A stretch of DNA of 29,328 nt from an uncultured Clostridia bacterium (GCA_937892635.1 CALBKB010000068.1:1-29328), one strand, 5' to 3'. Counted from the first letter of the stretch, positions 7,862-15,741 are shown. The notes: generated from the letters alone by a model not told the origin. Translations and numbers: made by a program.

Positions 7862-8752
7862 TTATTTGTGTTGTTGTTGTCCGTACAAAATAGCACCGAT
7901 AACGCCCTGTTCCCCGTCAAATCCCGATAGGTAGATCTGTCCAACCCGCCCTTTGATCGGTTGGGTGTAGGCATCCAAGGCCTTGGCCAACGGTGCGGCA
8001 AATACGTCATAACTGCGCGTCACGCTCCCGCCAAGCACAATGGCCTGCGGATCCAGCAAATGATAGACGCTCGACAAGCCGAGCCCCAATCGGTCGGCGG
8101 CATCATGGACTATGCTCAGCATAGCCTCATCCCCCTCACGCGCACGGTCAAACACCTCTTTGGTGTCCAGCCCCGCCTCGCGTGCAATGGCCGTTCCCGA
8201 CGCGTACCGTTCTAAGCACCCACGCTTGCCGCAATCACATAACCGTCCCTTCGGCTCAACCGTCAGATGTCCCAGTTCGCCCGCCGACGAGGTCGCACCC
8301 GAAAGAATCTGCCCATTGACCACGATGCCGCAGCCAACGCCGGTGCTGACGGTCACGTATACCAGCGGATCACTGCCCTTGGCCACACCCACCGCATACT
8401 CGGCCAAAGCCGCGCAGTTGGCGTCATTTTCTAAATACACAGGCACGCCCAAGGCATCGGCCAGCATCTGCCGTATCGGCACGTCCGAAAAACCCATCGT
8501 GGCAATATGAATGATCCGCCCGCCTTTTACGTCCAGCGGTCCGGGACAGGCCGCCCCCGCAAAGGCAATCGCATCTGCGCCACATTCCTGCATCAGCGCA
8601 CGACTGTGCTCGGCAATCCGCCGCACCAAATCCAGCGGCCCACGCTCGGACCGGGTCGGGAATACGATCGTCTTCTTCGGAATCGGCGCACCGTCAGATA
8701 ACCCAATGGCCGTCTTGGTACCACCGATGTCAATTCCCAGACAGTATCCCAT
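7862..8752 (-). CDS. ROK-family sugar kinase
   Basis: An intact 296-residue ROK kinase that phosphorylates a hexose using ATP. The N-terminal phosphate loop is GIDIGGTK (6-13); the catalytic Asp is in LENDANC (D110); the second glycine loop is VSTGVGCG (135-142). A zinc site is formed by ELGH (159-162) and CDCGKRGCLE (172-181). There is no helix-turn-helix, so it is an enzyme and not a repressor. Start and upstream stop are separated by one base (TAAGATG), with no good ribosome site, indicating translational coupling. Its neighbours suggest the substrate is the ketose made by the isomerase. Glucose, fructose, allose or N-acetylated sugars are family alternatives. Confidence 0.9.
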   Translation of the reverse strand: MGYCLGIDIGGTKTAIGLSDGAPIPKKTIVFPTRSERGPLDLVRRIAEHSRALMQECGADAIAFAGAACPGPLDVKGGRIIHIATMGFSDVPIRQMLADALGVPVYLENDANCAALAEYAVGVAKGSDPLVYVTVSTGVGCGIVVNGQILSGATSSAGELGHLTVEPKGRLCDCGKRGCLERYASGTAIAREAGLDTKEVFDRAREGDEAMLSIVHDAADRLGLGLSSVYHLLDPQAIVLGGSVTRSYDVFAAPLAKALDAYTQPIKGRVGQIYLSGFDGEQGVIGAILYGQQQHK

Positions 8753-8753
8753 C

Positions 8754-10022
8754 TTATTTACCGCAAGCCTTGAGCAGCTTGGAGGTCAGGCCGTGCATGC
8801 CAAAACAGAAGGCATAGCGATCCATCGAATTTTTCAGCATATAATTAACATAGCCCTCGCCGTCAATACCAACGTTTCTCAGGTTGGTCAGCATCTTGTT
8901 GAGCTCTTCCTTAACAACAGGGATCTCATAGGTATAATGCCCGCAAATATCGGTGATCTGCGCTGTCAATGCCTCGTCAGCCAGCACCTGGTCAACGTCG
9001 GCCGTCGCCGTATCGCCCACCATCCACTTGCGCCAACGCTCACTCTTAACGGCAGCCGCCGACATCTCCTGCGCCAGCTTGGAACAAACGTCGGGAGCAA
9101 CCGTTCTCTTCTCGGTGGCCGCCAGCTCCAGATAGGCACGAGTCTCTACTACGCCGAATTCAGGCGCTACGTTCATGGCCGTAATACCAAGAACGGGATG
9201 CTCCAGCAAGATCTTGTCGCTGAGATAGTCGCCGTTATGCTCCTTCACGCCCACGCCGTGCTTGGCGGCATTGGCCGAAAGCAAAGCCGCATTTTCGCGG
9301 TTAAAGTTGCCGACGTTTTCGGTCAGACGGGTCAGCGTGCCGGTCTGTCCCACGACAAACTCGGGTGCCTTGATCCCCTTCTGCGCCAAACGCTCAACCA
9401 GCGTGTCAATAAAGCTGCTGAAGGCATCAACCGAAGTCAAACCGCCGTTGGTCTCCTCCGTGCCTGCCTCGTAACCGATCTGAGGCAGCCCCTTCTCCTT
9501 GCGATACGCTTCCAACTCGGCAATGATCTCTACCGTACGGGAAATAACCAATTCAAAAGGAACGGTGCCCATGGCAAACTCAGGATCCTTGGTCGGGTCG
9601 ATATGCAGCAGATCAAAGCCCGACTCCATGTCATGCTTGTAGGAACGAATGCAGCGAGCCATCGCCTCGTCCACCGGCAGTTTGGCCTTGCGCTCTTCAT
9701 CACGCTGCCAAGGTCCGCCGTGGTCACGGCACAGATAGCACAGACCGTCAAAGCCGATCTCCTCCTGCACCGCCTTAACGTCAGCCACAAAACGATCCTG
9801 GTCCCAGTCACGGACGTAGCCGTGGCCGAACTCATCCGAGTCCACCTGATTGCGGCTGGCAATGAGCATGATCGGAAAATCCTTCTCCTGCGCCAACTCC
9901 AGCACCGCCTTGATCAGCGGCTTAGACATAGGGCCAATGCCCAGCATGGTAAACTTTTCACCCTGCTCGCGCAAGGTATTGGCCGCAGCCATCATTTCGG
10001 TAACGGTAATCTTATTATTCAT
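8754..10022 (-). CDS. GatZ/KbaZ-family protein (tagatose-bisphosphate aldolase subunit-like)
   Basis: A 422-residue TIM-barrel protein related to GatZ/KbaZ, the accessory subunit of class II tagatose-1,6-bisphosphate aldolase. Family hallmarks are ASRNQVD, CRDHGGPW, FDLLHIDPTKD, YEAGTEETNGG, VVGQTGT and KEHNGDYLS. GatZ normally works with a GatY/KbaY catalytic partner, and no such gene is present in this window. Some stand-alone members have been reported as ketose or ketose-phosphate 4-epimerases, and the retained His, Asp and Glu residues here would suit a metal-dependent activity of its own. Its position between isomerase and kinase supports an enzymatic step in the same pathway. It has an AAGGAG ribosome site 6 bases from the ATG. 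Confidence 0.85.
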   Translation of the reverse strand: MNNKITVTEMMAAANTLREQGEKFTMLGIGPMSKPLIKAVLELAQEKDFPIMLIASRNQVDSDEFGHGYVRDWDQDRFVADVKAVQEEIGFDGLCYLCRDHGGPWQRDEERKAKLPVDEAMARCIRSYKHDMESGFDLLHIDPTKDPEFAMGTVPFELVISRTVEIIAELEAYRKEKGLPQIGYEAGTEETNGGLTSVDAFSSFIDTLVERLAQKGIKAPEFVVGQTGTLTRLTENVGNFNRENAALLSANAAKHGVGVKEHNGDYLSDKILLEHPVLGITAMNVAPEFGVVETRAYLELAATEKRTVAPDVCSKLAQEMSAAAVKSERWRKWMVGDTATADVDQVLADEALTAQITDICGHYTYEIPVVKEELNKMLTNLRNVGIDGEGYVNYMLKNSMDRYAFCFGMHGLTSKLLKACGK

Positions 10023-10033
10023 CTTTTTCTCCT

Positions 10034-11485
10034 TTAGTCAATAATTTGCAGATAATCTGCATAGGGTACTTTATCAATTGTGCGCAAGCCCGCCCAAGCG
10101 GCAAACTCCTTGACCTCGGCGGTGTAATCACCGATCACCAGCGGGAAGTGATGTTGGAATCCGTTCACCAGAATGGTGTTGAGCAGATCCTTGGCACCGA
10201 TCTTCTCTCCGTTAAGGGTCAGATTTCCGCACCAGCCGCGGCTGCCGTGGAAGGAGAACTTGTCGGCAAGCATGAACTCGCCGCCCATGTGGAAGATCTT
10301 ATCGCACTCGCCCGACAGTCGCATCACCGTGATGGGATTATCGTCAAATACCATGTCACGTGCTACGCCGCAACGAGCCGTCAAGCCCTTGCCCGGCTCA
10401 TGCGCCATACCGCTGTAATTGCAGCCAAGCTTATAGCCGTTTTTCTTGCAATAACGGGCCGCCGCAGGACCGCAATGCCACAACAGCACCGTCTCGTCCT
10501 TCTCATCAAAGGCCGACAGATCCATCAGCGTCGTTACGTCGCCACCGGCGATATATTTCAAAGCCAGCATGCTTACCGCACTCAATACGTCACCTTCACA
10601 GGCCATAACGGTGCCCTCGTCGTTTAGCTGACCAATGACCGAGCAAACCGAATATTGGAAATCATCCTGGAACTTGGGCCAGCAGGATACCGCCAGCGCA
10701 TCGTACTGATTCTCAGCAATAAAGGCCTGATAGGCTTTGTAAAAACGGGCACTGATCTCCAAGGTCTTCTTGGCGGCGGGATCGGCATAGCCGCAAGAGC
10801 AGGTCTCCATATTCTTCATGATCGGCTCGATCTCATCCATCGAATAGGAAAGCGCACGATCCTTCAACTCGGAATACTCATGCAGACGATTGAAATAGAT
10901 GCCTTCAAAACGACGGTTGAGATTGCGCTCATCGTCGTACAGATCGTTAAAGCCGGGGGCTACGCCACCCACCAAACCGATACGGGAACGCTTAAGGTTT
11001 TTCAGGGCGGTCAAGGCTCGCACGGTAATCTGTAAGCGACGGGTAAACTCGGCATCCTCGCCATACCCGTAAAACCATTTGACCTTGATCTTATAGTCGC
11101 GCAGATAGTGCGCCACTATGCCCATATGCATATTGATGCTGCACAACGAGTTAAAGGGAACGGCCCCCTCTACCGGCTCGCCTTCGGGAATGGCCCAGAA
11201 GCCAACGTTGGCGTTACGAATCTTAGCCAACACCGGCGCCAACTGTCCGGCCGAATAGGAGGTGTGCTGCACCAACAAAAAGTCGATCTTTTCGGCTTCC
11301 ATGGCCGCTACCGCGCGCACCGCATCCTCTCGCACGATCACCGTTTCGGGATACACAACCAGATCAAAGCCCATCGTCCGGGCATGCTTCTCCATCGCCG
11401 CCGCACAAGCCGCAAACGCCGAAGCCTTATCCCCAGGGAAACTTAACTGACTGGTTCCTACTAATCCGATCTTCAATTTTTCCAT
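10034..11485 (-). CDS. L-fucose/L-arabinose isomerase-family protein
   Basis: A 483-residue sugar isomerase of the FucI/AraA superfamily, which interconverts aldoses and ketoses using Mn or similar. Likely metal ligands are E297 in ACEGDV, D322 in the LMDLSAFD strand ending at WHCG, and a His at 445-446 in the HHFPLVIGD segment. The N-terminal half has the Rossmann-like layers of the family (KIGLVGTSQLSFPG, YPETV, FLLVQHTSYSAG). It is shorter than typical FucI (about 590) and near AraA length. It is the first gene of the operon, 11 bases ahead of the GatZ-like gene and 27 bases after the palindromic operator. Substrate unknown; galactose-to-tagatose is one option, L-sugars another. Confidence 0.85.
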   Translation of the reverse strand: MEKLKIGLVGTSQLSFPGDKASAFAACAAAMEKHARTMGFDLVVYPETVIVREDAVRAVAAMEAEKIDFLLVQHTSYSAGQLAPVLAKIRNANVGFWAIPEGEPVEGAVPFNSLCSINMHMGIVAHYLRDYKIKVKWFYGYGEDAEFTRRLQITVRALTALKNLKRSRIGLVGGVAPGFNDLYDDERNLNRRFEGIYFNRLHEYSELKDRALSYSMDEIEPIMKNMETCSCGYADPAAKKTLEISARFYKAYQAFIAENQYDALAVSCWPKFQDDFQYSVCSVIGQLNDEGTVMACEGDVLSAVSMLALKYIAGGDVTTLMDLSAFDEKDETVLLWHCGPAAARYCKKNGYKLGCNYSGMAHEPGKGLTARCGVARDMVFDDNPITVMRLSGECDKIFHMGGEFMLADKFSFHGSRGWCGNLTLNGEKIGAKDLLNTILVNGFQHHFPLVIGDYTAEVKEFAAWAGLRTIDKVPYADYLQIID

Positions 11486-11512
11486 ACCTGCATCTCCTTT
11501 TTGTAATGAAAG

Positions 11513-11543
11513 TTTATTTTTATCGACGGTCGATATAAATAAA
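11513..11543. promoter_or_regulatory. 31-bp palindromic operator, probably for the ROK repressor
   Basis: A 15-base perfect core (TATCGAC-G-GTCGATA, 11521-11535) is flanked, after one mismatched T/T pair, by TTTATTT on the left and AAATAAA on the right. In all 14 of 15 pairs match around G11528. It lies 27 bases before the isomerase start and just after the repressor gene. AT-rich arms around a CG-containing core recall NagC/Mlc-type ROK operators, though the spacing is wider. No clear -10/-35 pair was found here, so the exact operon promoter is undetermined. Confidence 0.75.
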
Positions 11544-11559
11544 TAAAAAATTTAGGTGT

Positions 11560-11587
11560 GGGTGTTTTCTCTTTTTTTCAAACACCC
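11560..11587 (-). terminator. Possible weak terminator overlapping the repressor stop
   Basis: An 8-bp stem (GGGTGTTT / AAACACCC) spans the repressor stop codon with a 12-base A-rich loop. The T-run on the minus strand begins only about 8 bases later (TTTTTT at about 11546-11551), so it may only partly separate repressor and operon transcripts. Confidence 0.4.
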
Positions 11588-12531
11588 TGCGGATAGCGCA
11601 TGGTAGCCAAACGAGCCGCTCCTAAGGCGGCATCGGTCACCGCTTCGGTACGCAAAGCAACGGGCGCGGTCGCCGTTGCCCGATAGCTGTTTTCCAAGCG
11701 GGCAAACATGGCCGCATCCTGGGCGATACGCTGACCGCACAGCACCACCTGATCCACGTCAATCAAATTACATAAAATACCCAACGCCTGCCCCAGATAA
11801 TCGCCGGCCTGCGGGGTACCCATCCATTCATGAAGCCGACGCCCATCCAGCGGCATCCGACCCACTTCCAGCGGATCGTCGCTGAACTGACCGTTACGGC
11901 AAAGGGATACACCGACCCCCTTATCCACACGCACTGTCATCATCCGCCCCTGGGGACGGTCAACAAAACCAAGTAAAATACAGTTCGGGTCGTGTTCGAT
12001 CCAAACGGGAAGCCCACTTTGTTCTCTCACAGCCGTCGCCACGTCCACACGCAATTCCCCGCAAGGACCGGGGAATGCCCATAGCCCATTGGCCAAGCGC
12101 GGCCCCTGCATGGCAAGACCGATGCCCAACACCTCCGGCGTCAACATCTCCCGCACATGGGAACAGACACAATGAAGCAACTGCTCTTGGGTGTCGCATT
12201 CGAGCACAAAGGCCGACTGCACCACCTTTTCCCCATAGAGATCGCACAGGCACAGATGCAAGCCCATGCGGTTAATATCCACCCCCAAAAACCGTTTGTC
12301 GCGGCTCAGGGACAGTTTGACCGGTTTGCGCCCCTTAACGGTCGACGCCTCGATCTTCTCTTCGGTAAGGATCTTCTGCCCGACCAGTTCATTCACTAAG
12401 TCCGACACGCAGGCCCAGCTCAATCCCAGTTTCTCACACACCTCACGGCGTGTCAGGTCCTGAGCGCGCAAAACGCCGAGAATGGAAGATATATTCTCCT
12501 GCTTCTGACGATATTGCTCTTGGCTTGCCAT
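11578..12531 (-). CDS. ROK-family transcriptional repressor (NagC/XylR type)
   Basis: A 317-residue protein with an N-terminal winged helix-turn-helix (about 25-58: LTRREVCEKLGLSWACVSDLVNEL in two halves) joined by a GRKPVKLSLS linker to a ROK sugar-binding domain (LGVDINRMG, GIGLAMQGP, WIEHDPNC). The usual ROK zinc motif is gone: where ELGH plus C-x-C-x4-C is expected there is EVGRMPLDGRRLHEW with no Cys. The ATP loop is also degenerate, so it should sense a ligand without phosphorylating it. AGGAGA is 8 bases from the ATG. It probably controls the adjacent isomerase operon and perhaps itself through the palindrome at 11513-11543. Confidence 0.88.
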   Translation of the reverse strand: MASQEQYRQKQENISSILGVLRAQDLTRREVCEKLGLSWACVSDLVNELVGQKILTEEKIEASTVKGRKPVKLSLSRDKRFLGVDINRMGLHLCLCDLYGEKVVQSAFVLECDTQEQLLHCVCSHVREMLTPEVLGIGLAMQGPRLANGLWAFPGPCGELRVDVATAVREQSGLPVWIEHDPNCILLGFVDRPQGRMMTVRVDKGVGVSLCRNGQFSDDPLEVGRMPLDGRRLHEWMGTPQAGDYLGQALGILCNLIDVDQVVLCGQRIAQDAAMFARLENSYRATATAPVALRTEAVTDAALGAARLATMRYPQGV

Positions 12532-12561
12532 ATCCTTTTCTCCTCTATGTAATACACTTGC

Positions 12562-12590
12562 ATTATATCCGCATTTTTTTCGTTTGTCAA
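12562..12590 (-). promoter_or_regulatory. Consensus promoter of the ROK repressor
   Basis: Minus strand perfect TTGACA (12585-12590), 17-base spacer, perfect TATAAT (12562-12567). The -35 box begins 3 bases after the T-run of the pncB terminator. The predicted 5' leader is about 24 bases. Confidence 0.9.
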
Positions 12591-12593
12591 GTT

Positions 12594-12624
12594 AAAAGGA
12601 GAAGCCAATCAGGGCTTCTCCTTT
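12594..12624 (-). terminator. pncB terminator with the stop codon in its loop
   Basis: A 12-bp stem (AAAGGAGAAGCC / GGCTTCTCCTTT) with a 6-base loop. The pncB TGA (12609-12611) lies in the loop and the last pncB codons form the 5' arm. A short T-run follows on the minus strand. Confidence 0.88.
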
Positions 12625-14024
12625 AATAGATCGTGTTTGAGATCCCATAGCTTTTGGGATAGATCAACGTAATAGTTGTGCGGGTTATCAAACCGCTTGA
12701 CCTCATCCCATTGAAGAGCCACTTGCTCGTCGCAGTAAGCGGCAATTTCAGGCAAAGAGGGCAACCGGTAAACCAACTGCCCCTTTTGGAAGATGGGCAC
12801 CAACAACTCCTGCGCCTCAAAATCGGTCAACGTGCGACGTTTCCAGGTGTGTTCGGGATCAAAAATTTCCAAAGGACGATCGGTGCACATCGGCTCGTCA
12901 TACAGCGTCAGCAGATCGGCCACCGCCTTGCCTTGCTCGTACAACCGCCACACCCGCTTAACGTGCGGATTGGTTACCTTTTCGGGGTTATCGGAAATTT
13001 TGATTTTAGGAACGATGGCGCCGTCGGCTTGCTCCACCGCCACCAGTTTATAGACGCCGCCGAAGACAGGGTCGCTCTTGGCGGTAATCAGCCGCTCGCC
13101 CACGCCGAAGGCGTCGATGCACGCCCCCTGCTCGATGAGTTTGCCGATCAGATATTCGTCCAGCGAGTTGGAAACAACGATGCGGCAACCCGTCAAGCCG
13201 GCGTCATCCAGCATCTTTCTTGCCCTGCGCGAAAGATAGGCCAGGTCGCCCGAGTCGATGCGAATGGCGCAGTCGGTAAGCCCCGTTTCGCGAAAGGCGC
13301 GAATGGCGTTGGGCACACCCGACTCCAAGGTGTTATAGGTGTCCACCAACAGCGTGGCGTTGTTGGGGTAGATCTTGCAATAGGTCAAAAAAGCCTCGTA
13401 TTCGCTTTCAAACATCTGGATCCAGGAATGGGCCATGGTGCCCACGGCAGGCACACCAAAGCGTTCATCGGCCAAGGTGCAGGCCGTTTTGCGCACCCCT
13501 CCGATATAGGCCGCCCGCGCCCCCATCACCGCCGCCGAAGCACCCTGCGCGCGGCGGGTGCCAAACTCCATCACCGCCCGCCCTTTGGCGGCGCGTGCAA
13601 TGCGGTTGGCCTTGGTCGCGATAAGCGTTTGATGATTCACGGCCAACAGCAGATAGGTTTCGATAAACTGCGCCTCAATGGCCGGGGCGCGCACCGTCAA
13701 CAAGGGCTCGTTGGGAAAGACGGGCGTGCCTTCGGGCACCGCCCAAATGTCGCCCGTGAAGCGAAAATCGGCCAAATACTGCAAAAAATCCTCCGAAAAC
13801 TGACCCTTTTTGCGCAAAAAATCGATATTTTCGGGGGTAAAATGCAGGTTTTTGATATATTCTATAACCTGTTCCAGCCCCGCCGCGATGGCGAAACCGC
13901 CCTTGTCGGGATTGCGCCGATAAAAAAGATCGAAGTAAGCGACCTCATCCTTCTTGCCGCAGACAAAGTAGCCATTAGCCATCGTCAGTTCGTAAAAATC
14001 ACACAGCAGCGTATTGTTTTCCAT
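12609..14024 (-). CDS. pncB: Nicotinate phosphoribosyltransferase
   Basis: A 471-residue enzyme that joins nicotinate to PRPP, with ATP, to give nicotinate mononucleotide for NAD salvage. Family signatures are the N-terminal LLCDFYELTMANGY, EFGTRRAQG (phosphoribosyl contact), GTMAHSWIQ with the phosphorylated His, RIDSGDL and VSNSLDEY. Length and order match the cytoplasmic NaPRTase family. The start lies one base after the pncA stop (TAACATG on the minus strand), so the two are coupled and encode consecutive steps. Its last codons and stop are built into the terminator hairpin. Confidence 0.97.
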   Translation of the reverse strand: MENNTLLCDFYELTMANGYFVCGKKDEVAYFDLFYRRNPDKGGFAIAAGLEQVIEYIKNLHFTPENIDFLRKKGQFSEDFLQYLADFRFTGDIWAVPEGTPVFPNEPLLTVRAPAIEAQFIETYLLLAVNHQTLIATKANRIARAAKGRAVMEFGTRRAQGASAAVMGARAAYIGGVRKTACTLADERFGVPAVGTMAHSWIQMFESEYEAFLTYCKIYPNNATLLVDTYNTLESGVPNAIRAFRETGLTDCAIRIDSGDLAYLSRRARKMLDDAGLTGCRIVVSNSLDEYLIGKLIEQGACIDAFGVGERLITAKSDPVFGGVYKLVAVEQADGAIVPKIKISDNPEKVTNPHVKRVWRLYEQGKAVADLLTLYDEPMCTDRPLEIFDPEHTWKRRTLTDFEAQELLVPIFQKGQLVYRLPSLPEIAAYCDEQVALQWDEVKRFDNPHNYYVDLSQKLWDLKHDLLKEKP

Positions 14025-14025
14025 G

Positions 14026-14544
14026 TTATTTCACCGTAATATGCAATCCACGCAGAATGTCCAGCGCCTTTTCGGTCATGGCCGTATCGGCCGCGCCCGT
14101 CAGCGCCGAATCGACCACGATCTCGGCCTCGGGCAGAGCCGCCTTGGCCAGCACGGCGTTGGAAAGCACGCAAATATAGCTGACCAGACCGCACAGTTCC
14201 ACCTGCTCAAAGCCCTGCTGTTGCAGATAATTGGCCAATTCCAGCGAACCGAAGGTGGGCTTATGAAAAACAATATCCTGTGCCTGCTTGCTTTGCGCCA
14301 CCTGTCCGTAGAGCTCCCAACCATCGCTGTTGACCAAGCAATGGGGGATGGGAAGATTGGCTCCCTCTTTGGTTTGCCTATAATTTTCGGTATGGGTATC
14401 ATACGTAAAGATAACCGTTTCTCCCGCCTCCCGCGCCTGCCGGATACGGGCGGCAATACGAGCATCATACGCTTGGGCTCCCTCAAACCCCAGAGCGCCC
14501 GAAACGAAATCCTTTTGATAATCAATCACGATTAGTGCACGCAT
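14026..14544 (-). CDS. pncA: Nicotinamidase / isochorismatase-family hydrolase
   Basis: A 172-residue cysteine hydrolase converting nicotinamide to nicotinate. The triad is visible: Asp in LIVIDYQKDF near the N-terminus, Lys in VFHKPTFGS, and the nucleophile Cys in LVSYICVLSNAV. Metal-site residues of nicotinamidases are suggested by YDTHTENY. It precedes pncB by one base, which strongly supports nicotinamidase over other isochorismatase-family functions. AAGGAGGGA lies about 5 bases from the ATG. It is driven by the promoter at 14565-14593, whose spacer carries a palindrome. Confidence 0.93.
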   Translation of the reverse strand: MRALIVIDYQKDFVSGALGFEGAQAYDARIAARIRQAREAGETVIFTYDTHTENYRQTKEGANLPIPHCLVNSDGWELYGQVAQSKQAQDIVFHKPTFGSLELANYLQQQGFEQVELCGLVSYICVLSNAVLAKAALPEAEIVVDSALTGAADTAMTEKALDILRGLHITVK

Positions 14545-14564
14545 GGTAATCCCTCCTTTTCTTT

Positions 14565-14593
14565 AGCATAACATGCGCACCGCGCATTTGCAA
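14565..14593 (-). promoter_or_regulatory. pncAB promoter with palindrome in its spacer
   Basis: Minus strand TTGCAA (14588-14593), 17-base spacer, TATGCT (14565-14570). The spacer contains a perfect inverted repeat, ATGCGC-3-GCGCAT (14573-14587), a likely repressor site. Confidence 0.65.
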
Positions 14594-14601
14594 GAAAATC
14601 A

Positions 14602-14630
14602 TGGACAGACCCGTCAATTCGTGGTATACT
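14602..14630 (+). promoter_or_regulatory. Promoter of the PrsA-like lipoprotein gene
   Basis: TGGACA (14602-14607), 17-base spacer, TATACT (14625-14630). The predicted leader is about 17 bases and includes GAGG at 14642-14645. It is divergent from the pncAB promoter, whose -35 ends 8 bases away. Confidence 0.8.
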
Positions 14631-14653
14631 GTGGGCAAAGTGAGGTATCAACT

Positions 14654-15688
14654 ATGAAAGCAAGAATGTGTGCCAGTTTGCTTGCCGTATGCCTGTTATT
14701 GGGTACATTGGCGGGCTGCGGTCATAAAGAATCGGTCATCGCCACCCAAGGCGGCGTTGAGATCCCCATTGGTTATTATACCATTCAGCAAATGCTTATG
14801 CGCGTGCGACTGGAAAACTATCATGGTGACGGCTATGAAGACTATATGGCCGCCCCCAACGAGTCCGATCCGACCAAGTCCAACGCGCAAGTGCTCAATG
14901 AGGAGTACCGCAACGCCTTTGAACTGTTATGGCTGTTTAAACTGAAGGTGGAAGAGCTGGGCTTGGAGATGGATGAGATCCGTCAATCCTATTTTGAGCA
15001 GGAATATGAGTATTTCAAAGGGATTTTTAACAGCACGGCCGACTATCGTCTTTTCCTCAAAGAAGCCAACCTCACCGAAGAGGAGCATAAAGAGATTTAT
15101 AAAATCAACACCTTCTATCCCGATCTGCTCTATGCCCATTTCTACGATCCCGAAGTAGGTGTTGAGCGCATCGACGAGGCGGCGCTGCGCGATTATTTTG
15201 ATTCGCTGGTCGATTACTCGATCCAGCATATCTTGTTTGCTTACGGCGACGACAAGGCGGCCGCCAAACAGGAAGCCGAGCAGGTGCTCAGCGACATTCA
15301 AAGCGGTACGATCAAATTTGACAAGGCCATGGCCGAACACTCGGATGACAGCGGGCTGGCCACCTATCCCCATGGGTACGGCTTTGTGGAAAACGAAGAA
15401 GGGTTCCCGGCCGTTTTCACTACCGCCGCCAAGGAATTGGCCGTCAATGACTATGCCATATACCAAAGCGACGTAGGCTACCACATCATCAAGCGCATTA
15501 GCAACGACAAGTATTTCGAGGATATGTTGCCCATTTATCGGCAAGCCTACGGCAGTGAGCAAATGCAGGAGAAATACCAGCAGTGGCTCAGCCAGCTCGA
15601 CTTTGACTACAATGAAGCGGCACTGGAGGCCTATGATTTCACGGCGTCGGGTCGCACCAACGTAAATTTGCGCAAACAGAGAGGATAA
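14654..15688 (+). CDS. PrsA-like peptidyl-prolyl isomerase lipoprotein
   Basis: A 344-residue exported foldase. Residues 1-21 are a lipoprotein signal with lipobox LAGC (C22 lipidated). A helical N-terminal chaperone-like part follows, then a parvulin-type PPIase domain at about 189-282 with SIQHILFAYGDD, a Lys/Ala/Glu helix, FDKAMAEHSDD and GYHIIKRI. PrsA-type proteins help secreted proteins fold at the outer face of the membrane. I start at the ATG at 14654, because it directly precedes the signal peptide, has GAGG 8 bases upstream and lies after the promoter. An in-frame ATG at 14573 would read through the promoter. The gene is monocistronic. Confidence 0.88.
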   Translation: MKARMCASLLAVCLLLGTLAGCGHKESVIATQGGVEIPIGYYTIQQMLMRVRLENYHGDGYEDYMAAPNESDPTKSNAQVLNEEYRNAFELLWLFKLKVEELGLEMDEIRQSYFEQEYEYFKGIFNSTADYRLFLKEANLTEEEHKEIYKINTFYPDLLYAHFYDPEVGVERIDEAALRDYFDSLVDYSIQHILFAYGDDKAAAKQEAEQVLSDIQSGTIKFDKAMAEHSDDSGLATYPHGYGFVENEEGFPAVFTTAAKELAVNDYAIYQSDVGYHIIKRISNDKYFEDMLPIYRQAYGSEQMQEKYQQWLSQLDFDYNEAALEAYDFTASGRTNVNLRKQRG

Positions 15689-15713
15689 ATATTAAATTTC
15701 CTTCTCTTTCCTC

Positions 15714-15741
15714 TTGACAATTCCGGTTTTTGCGTTATAAT
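15714..15741 (+). promoter_or_regulatory. tRNA-Gln promoter
   Basis: Perfect TTGACA (15714-15719), 16-base spacer, perfect TATAAT (15736-15741), 11 bases before the mature tRNA. Confidence 0.9.

Noticed and set aside
8511..10037. Long open frame (about 508 codons) on the plus strand opposite the GatZ-like and ROK kinase genes
   Set aside because: It mirrors the strongly conserved minus-strand proteins, has no recognisable motifs and no ribosome site; it results from codon bias on the other strand.
5808..11485. Sulfoquinovose catabolism as the role of the sugar operon
   Set aside because: No GH31 sulfoquinovosidase, sulfosugar aldolase/transaldolase or sulfonate transporter is present; isomerase, kinase and GH2 alone do not support it.
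12678..14039. Long open frame (about 453 codons) on the plus strand opposite pncB
   Set aside because: Antisense to a clear pncB with all active-site motifs; the translation is low-complexity and Arg/His/Gly-rich.
14573..14653. Longer N-terminus for the PrsA-like protein
   Set aside because: It would cover the gene's own -35/-10 boxes and place the lipoprotein signal peptide in the interior.
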